DNA of 64,000 nt from Cobetia crustatorum (GCF_000591415.1 NZ_JEMF01000003.1:1-64000); one strand, 5' to 3'; numbered from the stretch's first letter, positions 9,260 through 18,586 are shown. Numbers and translations are program-made. Notes: generated by a model not told the origin, from the sequence alone.

Positions 9260-9874
9260 TCAATATTTGGGTTCTAGCTCTAGTTCACGCACCTGGCGTT
9301 CTGCTGTCTGATTATTCATGCTACGCGAAGGTGCATTCACGCTACGCAAGCCTTCGTGGTTTTTGGTGGCAATGCCACGCCATGATGACGCTTTATGAAT
9401 GCGCTCCGAGCTTGACGGCGTAATGCACACGTTAGGTTGACGATGTGCCTTGGCGCGAATCATGGTCATGTCTTCGGTACTGAGCAGCATCCCCTGAGGG
9501 GTACGCTCCAGAATAAGGTGGCCTGTGAAGCGCCAACAACGCATTGGAGTGTGAGCGACACGATAACGATGTCCACTCACTTCCAATGAGATTGCTTCTT
9601 TGAGCCGGCAGCCGGCAGGGTGGAGCGTGACGTCTTCCAAGAGAACCAAACGATTGAAATCGTTTGGTTCAAGCACTTGGTTACCATCATGCATCCGTAC
9701 CGGGAATGCATGATTATCATGCATCAACTCACGTCGCTTATGGCTGACGCTACCGGCACCTTCAAGTACACCTGCGCCACACACATGCACCAGCTCGCCA
9801 TCGATTTGCTTGATGACAAGCACTTCGACGTGACGTTGCTTGAAAAGATGGTTACGCAACGAGCGTAATGGCAT
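9260..9874 (-). CDS. hypothetical protein
   Basis: I do not recognise this 204-residue protein. It is basic and soluble, starts MPLRSLRNHLFKQRHVEVLV, and has no signal peptide or membrane segment. The middle (LVLLEDVTLHPAGCRLKE) could form beta structure; the last 40 residues are Ser/Asn-rich and look disordered. The start at 9874 is supported by AGAGGA 8 bases upstream. Both neighbouring gaps are AT-richer than the genes. It is the longest open frame here and has a plausible ribosome-binding site, but coding status is not certain. Confidence 0.5.
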   Translation of the reverse strand: MPLRSLRNHLFKQRHVEVLVIKQIDGELVHVCGAGVLEGAGSVSHKRRELMHDNHAFPVRMHDGNQVLEPNDFNRLVLLEDVTLHPAGCRLKEAISLEVSGHRYRVAHTPMRCWRFTGHLILERTPQGMLLSTEDMTMIRAKAHRQPNVCITPSSSERIHKASSWRGIATKNHEGLRSVNAPSRSMNNQTAERQVRELELEPKY

Positions 9875-10131
9875 GGCTGAAATCCTCTTCGACGCCATCC
9901 GATGGCTGGGCTTGCTTGTCAGAGCGCAAACGGTGGGCATGACGCCTACTAACTAGTTGCTCCGTACCACCGGACTGAACGATATCCTGTGCTGACAGGC
10001 TCATCATACGTCGTTTCGAGGCAGGTTTCCTGAATCTCGATCTCAGATGAGGGGATTTACGACTTATACATTTGGCCCAGATACTGAGCCTGAGCGCAAA
10101 TATATAAAGTTATCAATATCTTGAGAAAGAG

Positions 10132-10746
10132 TTACTCGTACTTGCCTAATACTGCACGGCAGATGTCGGAAAAGTTTCGCGCTTCAGGCGGATGTTCCAG
10201 GTCTATGCTTAATGCCTTACCGACACGTGAGGCTGCGATCAACCCACGAATGCTGTGCTGACCATGCTCATCCCGTTCTGTTACCAGCAGGTGAGACTCT
10301 CCGCTCTGACGCAGTGTTTCGACCAAGTCACCTACTCGTGCTCGCTTGAGATCTACAAGCGGAATACCGTGTAGCTCAGCGCGTGGCATCTGCACCATGT
10401 CGACGGTGATTTCATCGCGCTGGACATCGAAGCGCGTCATGGCACGCATTACCACACGACCACCCTGCAGCTCGCGGGAGGTCACGACACCGGTGAAGGT
10501 ACCGTCATGATCGTGCACCAGCAGTAGACGAACACCTGCCTGCTTCATGGTCGCTAGTGCCTGCCCAATGGAGGCGCTGCCTTGGATACTGCGCCCTGCT
10601 GTAACGGCGAAGTCAGTAACTAGCTCGCTGGCTGGGCTATCCATCGTGATATCGCCAAGGGGCTGAAGTGGCAGGCGCGCAGAACTGACCTGAGCAAGGT
10701 TATCGACCGTGAGGGTATGGTAGGCCGACGGGGCGATGGCATTCAT
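10132..10746 (-). CDS. CBS-domain protein
   Basis: A 204-residue soluble protein with two CBS motifs: the first near residues 50-100 (SIGQALATMKQAGVRLLLV, then FTGVVTSREL), the second near 118-175 (RVGDLVETLRQSGESHLLV, then IRGLIAASRVGKAL). CBS pairs commonly bind adenine nucleotides and regulate a partner, but nothing is fused to it and no partner is adjacent. GGAG lies about 8 bases before the ATG. The gene stands alone between gaps of 257 and 297 bases. Its role may be nucleotide sensing; the target is unknown. Confidence 0.8.
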   Translation of the reverse strand: MNAIAPSAYHTLTVDNLAQVSSARLPLQPLGDITMDSPASELVTDFAVTAGRSIQGSASIGQALATMKQAGVRLLLVHDHDGTFTGVVTSRELQGGRVVMRAMTRFDVQRDEITVDMVQMPRAELHGIPLVDLKRARVGDLVETLRQSGESHLLVTERDEHGQHSIRGLIAASRVGKALSIDLEHPPEARNFSDICRAVLGKYE

Positions 10747-10920
10747 GGACTAGCTCCTGTAACCAATAAACGATGAAATTCTATCTATTGTGAGTCATCT
10801 CTTGGTCGGGAGTTTCCTACAAGGTGAGTAACGTCAGGTTGCTCTTATTGCAACATTGACGGTCTGTTCGAATAGAAAATTCTGGCATCTGCTACCGAAG
10901 CGACGGAGAAAGGGTGTCCA

Positions 10921-10965
10921 GACGCAATAACGCCCGCCAGGGTTGCTGGCGGGCGTTATTGCGTC
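10921..10965 (-). terminator. perfect 20-bp inverted repeat, probable terminator of the 11044-11544 gene
   Basis: Arms 10921-10940 and 10946-10965 are exact reverse complements around a 5-base loop. It lies 79 bases past the stop of the minus-strand hypothetical gene. The tail on that strand is only moderately T-rich (within ...GTTATTGCGTC), so the role is probable, not certain. Confidence 0.65.
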
Positions 10966-11043
10966 TAACTGAATCACATCATCTTGAGAAGATGAGGCCC
11001 GCATGGGACTTGTCTGATCAGATACTGTCTTTCAATGGGAGCA

Positions 11044-11544
11044 TTACAGCCATTCCTTGAGATCGCCGCGGACAGAGTCAAGAAAGGTGATGAAGTCTGT
11101 TTGGTCATCGCCATCGCAACGATCGACCTTGCACGCCAATTTCATCTTGGTGCCGGCCACGATCTCGTCGTAAACCTCCAATGTGAGCTTCTCGACAGTT
11201 GCATTGACAGGCTCCTGCTCACCATTGGCCAAACTGAAGGTAGTGATCAAGGTGCCGCGCAGGCGTGTGGTACCGCCTTCGGCGACGATGCGACGCACCT
11301 TGAGCCAGCCCTCGCGAATCATGGTTTCGCCTTGAGCATCGCGTTGTTTGTAGATGGTGCGGTAACAGGCATTTTCTGAAACACCCTTGGCAGCCATACT
11401 CTCGTAGGCCTTTATCATGCGCGTGGCCATGGTGCCCACCTCTGCAATCTTGCGGCGGGCAGCACGGTGTTCACGCTCGAGGCGGTCTTGCTTGGAAAAA
11501 CGCTGCCACAGGTGGAAATCGTGGGTCAAAGTGGTCGCGTCCAT
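11044..11544 (-). CDS. hypothetical protein
   Basis: I do not recognise this 166-residue cytoplasmic protein. From the ATG at 11544 it starts MDATTLTHDFHLW, followed by a charged helical segment rich in Arg and Glu (RLEREHRAARRKIAEVG), then a mixed alpha/beta part. The C-terminus (DFITFLDSVRGDLKEWL) resembles an amphipathic helix. The chosen start has GAGAG 6 bases upstream; the longer reading from 11589 adds 15 residues without a good site. The coding pattern is consistent with a real gene followed by a strong hairpin. Function unknown. Confidence 0.65.
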   Translation of the reverse strand: MDATTLTHDFHLWQRFSKQDRLEREHRAARRKIAEVGTMATRMIKAYESMAAKGVSENACYRTIYKQRDAQGETMIREGWLKVRRIVAEGGTTRLRGTLITTFSLANGEQEPVNATVEKLTLEVYDEIVAGTKMKLACKVDRCDGDDQTDFITFLDSVRGDLKEWL

Positions 11545-12338
11545 TGCATTCTCTCTTCTTGAATAAGGGGCTGACACCGTCATATCCAAACGGATGTCGT
11601 CATGAGGGCGTACAGGTATGCACTCTTTCTGCGTGAAGATGTCAGTAGAAGGCTACCGTTGACCTGACAGAAATGATGCATGTTGTTGATGAATGTCATC
11701 ATCTCTAATCTCATCTGTGTTGCCAAGATGGACGCTCAAACCTGTAGAAGGTTCCTGCTGCTGTGCTGCTCTGGGTGGATTAGCGCTATCACGTCCATTC
11801 CGATGCTGTCAGCCAGTCATCAGACGTACAGGAGTACCACTCTGTAGTAACGCGACTATCTCATGGGCATCATCATGTCGCATGAATTACCGCGAAATAG
11901 GCCATGTAATGGGTGTGCCGGAGTACTCGTCATGTGAAAGTCTGTGAGATTCTCTACAAGACTGTTCTCTGAGATGCATAGATGTTTACGGATGGCTCGT
12001 GCTTGGGAACAGCGGAGGAGGCGTAGCAACATGGTGTACACCGAATGCCTCGCTCATCAAGGCTCTTGAGGGGCTGTGGGGGCACATCGTGATAATATTC
12101 GTACCTGATTAAAGTGCCGGACCATATTGCCATCTAATGCTGTTGCCTTACTGGCGGCCTCAATTTACGCATTATTTTCTAGATGGGCAATATTGAGTCG
12201 CTGCATGCTTTAAGTGATACGCAAAAGTGACTGGCACCACGCTTACCGCTGAAACGTCAGGTAAACTTATCATGTTCAGTCAGCATGAGGCGCGTACATG
12301 AGGCACACGGAAAGTGCCCGTTCAACGAGGAAGGGAAC
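11545..12338. other. 794-base gap with no convincing gene
   Basis: The region is AT-richer than the surrounding genes and separates two divergently transcribed genes. Open frames of 61-84 codons occur on both strands but lack ribosome-binding sites and recognisable protein patterns. It presumably carries the promoters of both neighbours; I could not place them. Confidence 0.5.
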
Positions 12339-13610
12339 ATGGCGAAATCTGATCGCCGTCGTACTGTTGAAAGGCCGAAAGGCATCTTTCATACGGCGTT
12401 GTTGAAATGGCGCTGGCCTGTTCCATTGCGACTGGCCGAGCGCCATGCCAGCCTTTATCAGCTTTTCATGTGGGTCTACATTAGCTCTCTTGGGTGCCAC
12501 GTAGGCTACTTTGCTCTGCTGAGTCTGCAGCCCTACCCACAGCCCGTCGTGATTAACGTGTTCGGTACCTTGGCTAACGTGTTAGCCATTGTGCTGCATC
12601 GTAAGGGCTTCTTGAATGCCGGGCTACTCATGCTAGCCGTGCCGATGTCGATCAAGGCAGCATTATGGGAATATCAGTTAGGGGCTGGAGGTGGCTTTGA
12701 GTATTTTCATATAGTGGCAGTCTTCTTTATTTGTATTGCCCCAATGTCTCGATTTAATCGACTGGTGTTTAGCGGGCTTCTGCTGCTCTTCTATATGGGG
12801 ACACAATACTTTGTGAGTCCGATATATTTTGTTTCCTACGATTTCATGTCATTGGCCAGTATCGTAAATCTGGTTATCTCGGCAACCTTTATTGCGGTTG
12901 TGGCCGTACAGATTGGCTGGGAGGCAGAGCAGCGTGAAAAGCGCTATCGCCGAGATTTACGTCATGACCAACTCACTGGTGCACTCTCGCGCTTTGCCTT
13001 GCAGGAAGAGGGCGCGCGTATGCTCAAGCAGGGTGGGCTTGGCGTGCTGATGATTGATGTCGATCATTTCAAGGCGATCAATGACACTCAAGGGCATGCT
13101 ATCGGTGATGAGGTGCTGGTGGAGTTGACGCAGCGCTTACGTCATCACCTGCGCGGCAGCGATCAGCTCTGTCGACAAGGCGGTGAGGAGTTTGTGGCGC
13201 TATGCCCTAGTCATGATAGAGGAGGGCTGCGTCATGCAGCGGAGCGCCTACTGCTTTCCATCAATAGTCGAGCCTTTACGCTGAGTAATGGGCAGTTATT
13301 GCGCGTTACCATCAGTATTGGTGTCGCCCAGGGAGGGCCTGCGTCTTCTGCGGCGTCGTTGTTGCCGGACCTCCTGCATCGCGCAGATCAGGCAATGTAT
13401 AGTGCCAAGCGCCAGGGGCGTAATCGTGTTGTGTCTGCTTGGAATGCAGGGACTTCTGCAGTATCCAGTACTATTGTCCCCAGCGCTTCATCGTCGAACA
13501 CTTCTGAGTCGGATATGACAGGGCCAGGTGCCTCGGCATTACAGCTTGCGCCACGCAATAGTACTGATGAGCAGCGAAGTGCCAGGGAGATTTATCTGTT
13601 GAAGCGGTAG
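12339..13610 (+). CDS. membrane-bound GGDEF diguanylate cyclase
   Basis: Makes the second messenger c-di-GMP from two GTP. About 423 residues: an N-terminal membrane region of five to six segments (about residues 40-210, for example IVNLVISATFIAVVAVQIGW) that resembles a MASE-type sensor, then a GGDEF domain. The active site is GGEEF at 281-285, and an RxxD inhibitory site (RGSD, 272-275) stands exactly five residues before it, so feedback control by product is expected. The DxxxFK pattern (DVDHFKAIND) is present. The C-terminal 50 residues are Ser-rich and probably disordered. AGGAAGG lies 5 bases before the chosen ATG; an upstream ATG at 12285 has no such site. Confidence 0.93.
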   Translation: MAKSDRRRTVERPKGIFHTALLKWRWPVPLRLAERHASLYQLFMWVYISSLGCHVGYFALLSLQPYPQPVVINVFGTLANVLAIVLHRKGFLNAGLLMLAVPMSIKAALWEYQLGAGGGFEYFHIVAVFFICIAPMSRFNRLVFSGLLLLFYMGTQYFVSPIYFVSYDFMSLASIVNLVISATFIAVVAVQIGWEAEQREKRYRRDLRHDQLTGALSRFALQEEGARMLKQGGLGVLMIDVDHFKAINDTQGHAIGDEVLVELTQRLRHHLRGSDQLCRQGGEEFVALCPSHDRGGLRHAAERLLLSINSRAFTLSNGQLLRVTISIGVAQGGPASSAASLLPDLLHRADQAMYSAKRQGRNRVVSAWNAGTSAVSSTIVPSASSSNTSESDMTGPGASALQLAPRNSTDEQRSAREIYLLKR

Positions 13611-13701
13611 GGCGGCCTTACTGGCCCCCTGCATTTCATGCCCGTTTTGGGTCGCGGCTTGCGTGATGTAACACGTAGCCATTATGTGGAGGTTCATGTC
13701 G

Positions 13702-14331
13702 ATGATGGATTCTTGCGGGGATTTTTCACGGCGCTTGCCACGCGTGCTTCTGCTGAGTGCGAGCCTGGTGATCACTAGTGTCATGAGCGCATCTCTCGTG
13801 ATGGCTGAGGGGAGTGTGAGCAGGCAGGAAGTTGTTACGAGCGCAGCACCCTCCGTGAAACTTTCATCTTCCCCATCAGCACCTAAGCTACCGCCGGCCG
13901 CCAAGGCTGACAATAGTATCTATCGTTGTGTGCAGAATGGCGTGCAGACCTGGCAGCAACAGCCCTGCCATCAGGGGGATGCGCCGGTCACGTTGGATGA
14001 CTCACTGACAGTCGTGCCCGCAAGAGACAGCGATGCATCGGTAGGTGAGGAGGATCCGACAGCACAGCGATTGGAGCGTGAAAAGCAGCGTGCATTGGCT
14101 GCACGGGAGGAGAGTCAACGCCAATATCGTATTCGCTCTGCTATCGATGACGGTTATCTGGTGCAGGGTATGAGCGAGTCACAGGCTGTGTCGCTATTGG
14201 GTAATCCTAGCGATGTCAGTGAAACGATCGCCGACAATACGTCTTGCCGTTTGTTGAGCTGGTGGGAAGATGTTCGTGTGCAGTTCTGCAATGATGAAGC
14301 TGTCTCGATCACGGCGACCCGGCTGGACTAG
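13702..14331 (+). CDS. exported protein with DUF4124-like segment and SmpA/BamE-like C-terminus
   Basis: About 209 residues. An N-terminal signal peptide (LLLSASLVITSVMSASLVMA) suggests export to the periplasm. Residues near 70-90 read IYRCVQNGVQTWQQQPC, a Cys-flanked pattern seen in DUF4124 proteins. A charged helical linker follows, then GMSESQAVSLLGNPSDV, the pattern of the SmpA/BamE fold. The start is uncertain: ATGs at 13684, 13696, 13702 and 13705 are in frame, and GGAGG at 13688-13692 best suits 13702. It sits 91 bases after the cyclase gene on the same strand. No function can be assigned beyond an envelope role. Confidence 0.75.
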   Translation: MMDSCGDFSRRLPRVLLLSASLVITSVMSASLVMAEGSVSRQEVVTSAAPSVKLSSSPSAPKLPPAAKADNSIYRCVQNGVQTWQQQPCHQGDAPVTLDDSLTVVPARDSDASVGEEDPTAQRLEREKQRALAAREESQRQYRIRSAIDDGYLVQGMSESQAVSLLGNPSDVSETIADNTSCRLLSWWEDVRVQFCNDEAVSITATRLD

Positions 14332-14608
14332 CATTTCTCCTTCCACGTTCCAATCTCGGTACTGTAATCTAGCCATGCTTAGTAAATGCTAATTTATGAC
14401 ATGATCTATCGCCATGATGCCTGTATTGAGCGATATGTAGCTATATCGAGACAGGAGGGTGGTGAAGATGCTACATTACTCAACTTATCGAACAGTGTTA
14501 TATTACTCCTGAAACGTAGCAGGAAGTGTTGATAGGCCTACGCCATCTATACTTTACTCATCGGCCAACGAGCCGAGCTGCGACACCAGTTTGGTAAGGA
14601 GAACGCAC

Positions 14609-15148
14609 ATGAATAAGTCTGTCCTGATTGGCGCTATCGTCGCCGCGCTTGGCATTGGTGGTGGCGTGGCAATCGGTAGCTACAGCGCCAGCAATTCTGG
14701 CCCTGATTATGCTGATATCGTTGCTGTCGATGCAGCCACTGAAACGGTGACTACCCCGCGCCAGGTCTGTCACAACGAGACTGTGACCCACCAGGCCCCT
14801 AGCAAGGATTCCAACAATATTGTCGGCACAGCAGTTGGTGCTATTGTCGGAGGTGTGGTCGGCAATCAATTTGGTGGTGGCAATGGCAAGAAAGTACTGA
14901 CAGCGGCAGGTGCTGTGGGTGGTGGTTACGCCGGTAACCAGATTCAGGGTCAGATGAAAAAAGGTGACACCTATACCACCACTGAGCAGCGCTGTGAGAC
15001 GGTTCAGGAAGCGAGTGACAAGGTAATCGGATATGACGTCAAGGTTGATATGGGCGGAGAAACTCGCACTGTACGTCTTGAGCAGAAGCCTGACGTGAAG
15101 CGTTTCGAGATCCGCGAAGGTGAGCTGGTGCTACCGGGCCAGGGTTAA
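14609..15148 (+). CDS. glycine-zipper 2TM-domain envelope protein
   Basis: A 179-residue protein with an N-terminal hydrophobic segment (VLIGAIVAALGIGGGVAIGSY) and a central glycine-zipper pair (VGTAVGAIVGGVVGNQFGGG and VLTAAGAVGGGYAGNQIQG), the pattern of the Rickettsia 17-kDa antigen family. Three Cys residues flank this region. Members are usually outer-membrane or periplasmic and many are lipoproteins, but no lipobox is visible here, so anchoring by the N-terminal helix is more likely. AAGGAG lies about 7 bases before the ATG; a longer TTG start at 14591 is less likely. A clear terminator follows. Confidence 0.85.
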   Translation: MNKSVLIGAIVAALGIGGGVAIGSYSASNSGPDYADIVAVDAATETVTTPRQVCHNETVTHQAPSKDSNNIVGTAVGAIVGGVVGNQFGGGNGKKVLTAAGAVGGGYAGNQIQGQMKKGDTYTTTEQRCETVQEASDKVIGYDVKVDMGGETRTVRLEQKPDVKRFEIREGELVLPGQG

Positions 15149-15198
15149 GTCTGAAGTGCTGAGTTGAAGCGCCATCACGATAGATACACTGTCACATG

Positions 15199-15232
15199 AA
15201 AAAGCCTCGACGGGTTACCGTCGGGGCTTTTT
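15199..15232 (+). terminator. rho-independent terminator after the glycine-zipper gene
   Basis: AAAAAGCC-CGACGG pairs with CCGTCG-GGCTTTTT around a GTTA loop with one mismatch, 50 bases past the stop. Confidence 0.85.
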
Positions 15233-15373
15233 GTATTTGGATCATGTAAATTGAGTTCAGGGCATTTTTCTACCCTTATTCTAGCGTTGCTATCGCCAGT
15301 CAAGGGAAGCAGTTCAATCATCTTCTGGGTGAAATAATACTCTATATTTGCAATGGCAGGCTGTCTTGACGGC

Positions 15374-16123
15374 TCATCGACCACCACCTACATCAATGAA
15401 CCCTGCAGTTGTGTAGCTGGATTTATCACTGACTAACCATAATATCGCTTGAGCCACCTCTTCTGGCTGGCCGCCACGTTTGAGCGGGAGATTTGGACCA
15501 AGGCGATCTACACGTCTAGCTTCACCACCCTCTGCGTGCATCTTTGTATAGATCAATCCAGGACGAACCGCATTCACACGAATACCGTCTCCTGCCACTT
15601 CAAGAGCAAAGCCTTTTGTAAACGAGTCGATGGCGCCTTTGCTGGCGGCATAATCCACATATTCGTTCGGTGAGCCATATATTGAAGCCAAAGAGGATAG
15701 ATTCACAATAGTACCGCCGCTACCGCCTTGGCTAATGGCCATGTGCTTGAAGGCTTCTTGACAGCAGTGCATGGTGCCAAAAACATTCGTCTGAAAAATC
15801 TTCTTCCAGCGCTCTGGTTCGGTATCAATGAAGCGTGATTGAGTACTCAAGATGCCTGCACTATTCACTAAGGCGCTAATCGCACCACACTTCGTTTGGA
15901 TTTTCTTGAACAGGTCGACAACTTGTTTTGGCTGGCTGATATCGGCTTGAATACAGTGTGCTATGCCGCCCTTCTTTCGAATATCTTTTTCGACGTCTAG
16001 GGCAGCTTTGGCATTGGTCCGATAATTGATAATGACAATAAAGCCTTCTTCAGCGACTAATTTTGCTGTCGCAGCACCAATTCCTTGGCTGGCGCCTGTG
16101 ATAAGAATGATAGGTTGATTCAT
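15374..16123 (-). CDS. short-chain dehydrogenase/reductase
   Basis: A 249-residue classical SDR. The cofactor motif is GASQGIG at 10-16 and the structural NSAG at 87-90. The catalytic Ser is at 143-144 (NLSSLASIYG) and YAASK at 158-162 supplies Tyr158 and Lys162. Arg36 after the second strand (NYRTN) suggests NADP(H). Substrate unknown; many close family members are annotated as glucose or 3-oxoacyl-ACP type reductases. By eye the gene is clearly lower in GC than its neighbours and uses more A/T-ending codons, consistent with lateral acquisition. GAGAG precedes the ATG. It is not in an operon. Confidence 0.9.
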   Translation of the reverse strand: MNQPIILITGASQGIGAATAKLVAEEGFIVIINYRTNAKAALDVEKDIRKKGGIAHCIQADISQPKQVVDLFKKIQTKCGAISALVNSAGILSTQSRFIDTEPERWKKIFQTNVFGTMHCCQEAFKHMAISQGGSGGTIVNLSSLASIYGSPNEYVDYAASKGAIDSFTKGFALEVAGDGIRVNAVRPGLIYTKMHAEGGEARRVDRLGPNLPLKRGGQPEEVAQAILWLVSDKSSYTTAGFIDVGGGR

Positions 16124-16250
16124 GGAATCTCTCAGCCGACATCAAATATAGACAAGATAAAGATAAACGCTGGAAAATCGCCCTTTAGCCCAGTGCACAC
16201 GGGATTAAAGGGCGATTGTGGACACTCTTGATATAGCAGCGTGATCATCA

Positions 16251-16949
16251 TCAGCGAGCAGGTAATGCCTCTGCGATCTCACGGGCTAGCTGGTCACCCA
16301 CGACATTCCAGCCTTCTCCCAGACTTTTGACCAGAGCCGGATAGCCATCATCGGCCAGTGGTGTCAGCGTTTGGATATCGCCCTCGTCCAGCACACTACC
16401 GTCCGAATCACGCAGACGCCAGCGGCCAGTAATCACGGATTGGCCATCATGACGGCCGATGAAGCGATCAAGACTGACGCTCAAGCGTGCTCCCTCCAAT
16501 CCACTTAAGCGCGTGTCTGCGATGCGATAACTGCTAAGTGGTATTGCCGGGCTGGCCTTGAGTTGTTCCAGTAGCTGGCGTGTCAGCATGGCTTGAAGGT
16601 CATCCGCCCAGTGGTTCTGACTTGCCTGCACGAGGGTGATGTCATCTGTTTGATAGACCAGACTCCCGCCTTCCAGGTAGCTGGCAAGTTTGACTGGCAT
16701 TACTTCCAGGAGTGGCGCATCACGCGGCACGCTACGGCTGGCAGTATCACTTGTCTGAGGCAGTAGATATGCGCCCCCCGTCGGCGCTGTCGCACAGCCG
16801 GCGAGGGTGGTCATGGCGAGTAGGCCAATCAGCAGATTGCTTGCGCGACTCTTGCTGCGAGCGAGTGAGGGTACCAGCGCCGAAGAGGTGGCTGTGCGGC
16901 GGCGAGTCATTAACATTGCCCCTATTACTGTCTTCATTGCAGTCCCCAT
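16251..16949 (-). CDS. pqiC: PqiC-type ABC transport auxiliary lipoprotein
   Basis: An outer-membrane lipoprotein that completes the PqiABC envelope lipid-transport system. A hydrophobic segment ends in the lipobox LAGC (LLAMTTLAGCATAP). The mature part holds a family pattern (YLLPQTSD at its start, then a beta-rich DUF330/ABC auxiliary domain with the SRYRIAD-like stretch LSSYRIADTRL). The gene starts 2 bases after the pqiB stop, so the two are translationally coupled. The start is uncertain: ATGs at 16949, 16937 and 16910 are possible, and the longest makes an unusually long pre-lipobox region of about 50 residues. Confidence 0.85.
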   Translation of the reverse strand: MGTAMKTVIGAMLMTRRRTATSSALVPSLARSKSRASNLLIGLLAMTTLAGCATAPTGGAYLLPQTSDTASRSVPRDAPLLEVMPVKLASYLEGGSLVYQTDDITLVQASQNHWADDLQAMLTRQLLEQLKASPAIPLSSYRIADTRLSGLEGARLSVSLDRFIGRHDGQSVITGRWRLRDSDGSVLDEGDIQTLTPLADDGYPALVKSLGEGWNVVGDQLAREIAEALPAR

Positions 16950-16951
16950 GA

Positions 16952-18586
16952 TTACTGAGCCCTCGGTATCGGATCACGCGTCGTCGGCTTGTCGAAGATC
17001 AGGCTGGAAGGGTTCTTCTCCAGCGTATCGAGCAGCGGCTCGGCCTTCTTGAGTACGCGATCAAGTCTGTCCAGGTCACCTTCCAGCTTGCGATACGCTG
17101 AGGAGTCAGGTGTTAGCCCGTTAAGCGTACGATTCAGATTGTCGATGCTGGCGCTGATGTCGCCAGGCAATTTCTGTATCGCATCGGATCCCAGCAGGCT
17201 ATCGACATGGCCCGCGGTCTTGTCGAGGCGTTTCACCAGGCTCTCGGAGGCAGAAAGCGTCTTGTTGAGGTTGTTCAACACGGGCTCTACATCCAGTGCA
17301 TTGAGCTTGTCGAGCAAGGCGTTCAACTTGGCTTCCATTTGTGCCAGACCCCCAGACACGCTCGGCATGACTTCGATATCGTCGAAGTCATCTGGCTTGT
17401 AGGGCGGTGGGTTATCGTAGAAGTCGAGATCCACGAACAGAGCGCCGGTCAGAAGATTGCCGGACTTCAATGTCGCGCGCATGCCACGTTTGAACAGACG
17501 CTCCAGACGTTTCTTCCATTGTGCGACACCCTCATCATCCACCTGACCTTCGAGGCGTTCAGGCTCGATGCGGATCAGCACCGGAATCTCGAAGCTCGAG
17601 AGGGTGCGTACGCGCTGGTGTGTCAGACGATAGGGCACGCTGACCACGGTGCCGAGACGCACACCGCGGAATTCCACTGGTGCGCCACGCGACAGGCCCC
17701 GCACGGTGTCATCGACCATGATCACGTAGTCGATAGCTTGATGGAAGCTACCTTCGCGTGCTTCTTCCTGGTCGGAATAGAGCATGAATGAGGTGTTTTC
17801 AACCACTGGGCGACCGCGCGGCAGATCTTCAGGGATGCCAAAGGCGACGCCGCCACTCAGTATGCTTTCCAGCGAGCCGATATCGACTTGCAGGCCCTGT
17901 GAATCCAGACGCAAGCTGACGCCACTGGTCGACCAGAAACGCGTGGTAGAGGTCACTAGCTCGTCATAGGGCGAATCGATGTAGAGGGTGTAGTGCATTT
18001 CCTTTTCACTGGTACGGAATTCACTCGCTTCCACCCGGCCGACCACGACCCCTTCATAGGTCACCGGATCACCATCCGAGAGCACGCTGCCATCGTTACT
18101 GGTCAGGTCGATGCGCAAGCCTTTGGCATCTTGTGTCGTTACCGGGGGTTGTTCGAGTGCAACGAAATGGTTTTCTTCCGTGCGGCTACCTCCGGGTTGC
18201 AACTGGATGTAGGCGCCCGAGAGCACGGTATTCAGGCCGCTGATTCCCTCACGGCCGATACGTGGCTTGACCACCCACACGCGAGAATCTTCGTTGAGCA
18301 TACGCTCGCTGTCCTTGGACATGCGGGCGGTCACGATAGTCTTGTCGAGGTCGTCTGACAGGCGGACAGATTCCACCTTGCCGACCTCGACATTCCGCGT
18401 CTTGATCAATGTCTTGCCGGCCTCGATACCTTCAGCCGTCTCCATCTCAATGGTGATTTGCGGGCCACGGCTAGCAATGTTGTGCCAGACCATCCAGGCC
18501 CCTATCAATAGCGCCACTATCGGCACTATCCAGATCGGGGAAAGGCGGCGCCGACTTTCACGACGTGCACGAGAGTCATCACTCAT
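16952..18586 (-). CDS. pqiB: PqiB, MCE-domain envelope transport protein
   Basis: A 544-residue inner-membrane-anchored periplasmic protein. One membrane helix (IWIVPIVALLIGAWMVW, about 17-33) is followed by three MCE domains beginning near residues 40 (ITIEMETAEGIEAGKT), 155 (LRIDLTSNDGSVLSDG) and 285 (YVIMVDDTVRGLSRGA), then a long C-terminal helical tail rich in Leu, Asp and Asn (LDKLNALDVEPVLNNLNKTL). In E. coli the hexamer forms a tube across the periplasm that moves lipid between membranes. Its start overlaps the pqiA stop by 4 bases. Length agrees with E. coli PqiB. Confidence 0.95.
   Translation of the reverse strand: MSDDSRARRESRRRLSPIWIVPIVALLIGAWMVWHNIASRGPQITIEMETAEGIEAGKTLIKTRNVEVGKVESVRLSDDLDKTIVTARMSKDSERMLNEDSRVWVVKPRIGREGISGLNTVLSGAYIQLQPGGSRTEENHFVALEQPPVTTQDAKGLRIDLTSNDGSVLSDGDPVTYEGVVVGRVEASEFRTSEKEMHYTLYIDSPYDELVTSTTRFWSTSGVSLRLDSQGLQVDIGSLESILSGGVAFGIPEDLPRGRPVVENTSFMLYSDQEEAREGSFHQAIDYVIMVDDTVRGLSRGAPVEFRGVRLGTVVSVPYRLTHQRVRTLSSFEIPVLIRIEPERLEGQVDDEGVAQWKKRLERLFKRGMRATLKSGNLLTGALFVDLDFYDNPPPYKPDDFDDIEVMPSVSGGLAQMEAKLNALLDKLNALDVEPVLNNLNKTLSASESLVKRLDKTAGHVDSLLGSDAIQKLPGDISASIDNLNRTLNGLTPDSSAYRKLEGDLDRLDRVLKKAEPLLDTLEKNPSSLIFDKPTTRDPIPRAQ

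Noticed and set aside
11693-11947. 84-codon frame in the 11545-12338 gap
   Set aside because: Cys-rich random-looking translation and no ribosome-binding site.
17207-17791. 194-codon open frame on the plus strand inside pqiB
   Set aside because: It lies fully antisense to a well-conserved MCE gene and has no ribosome-binding site or family pattern.
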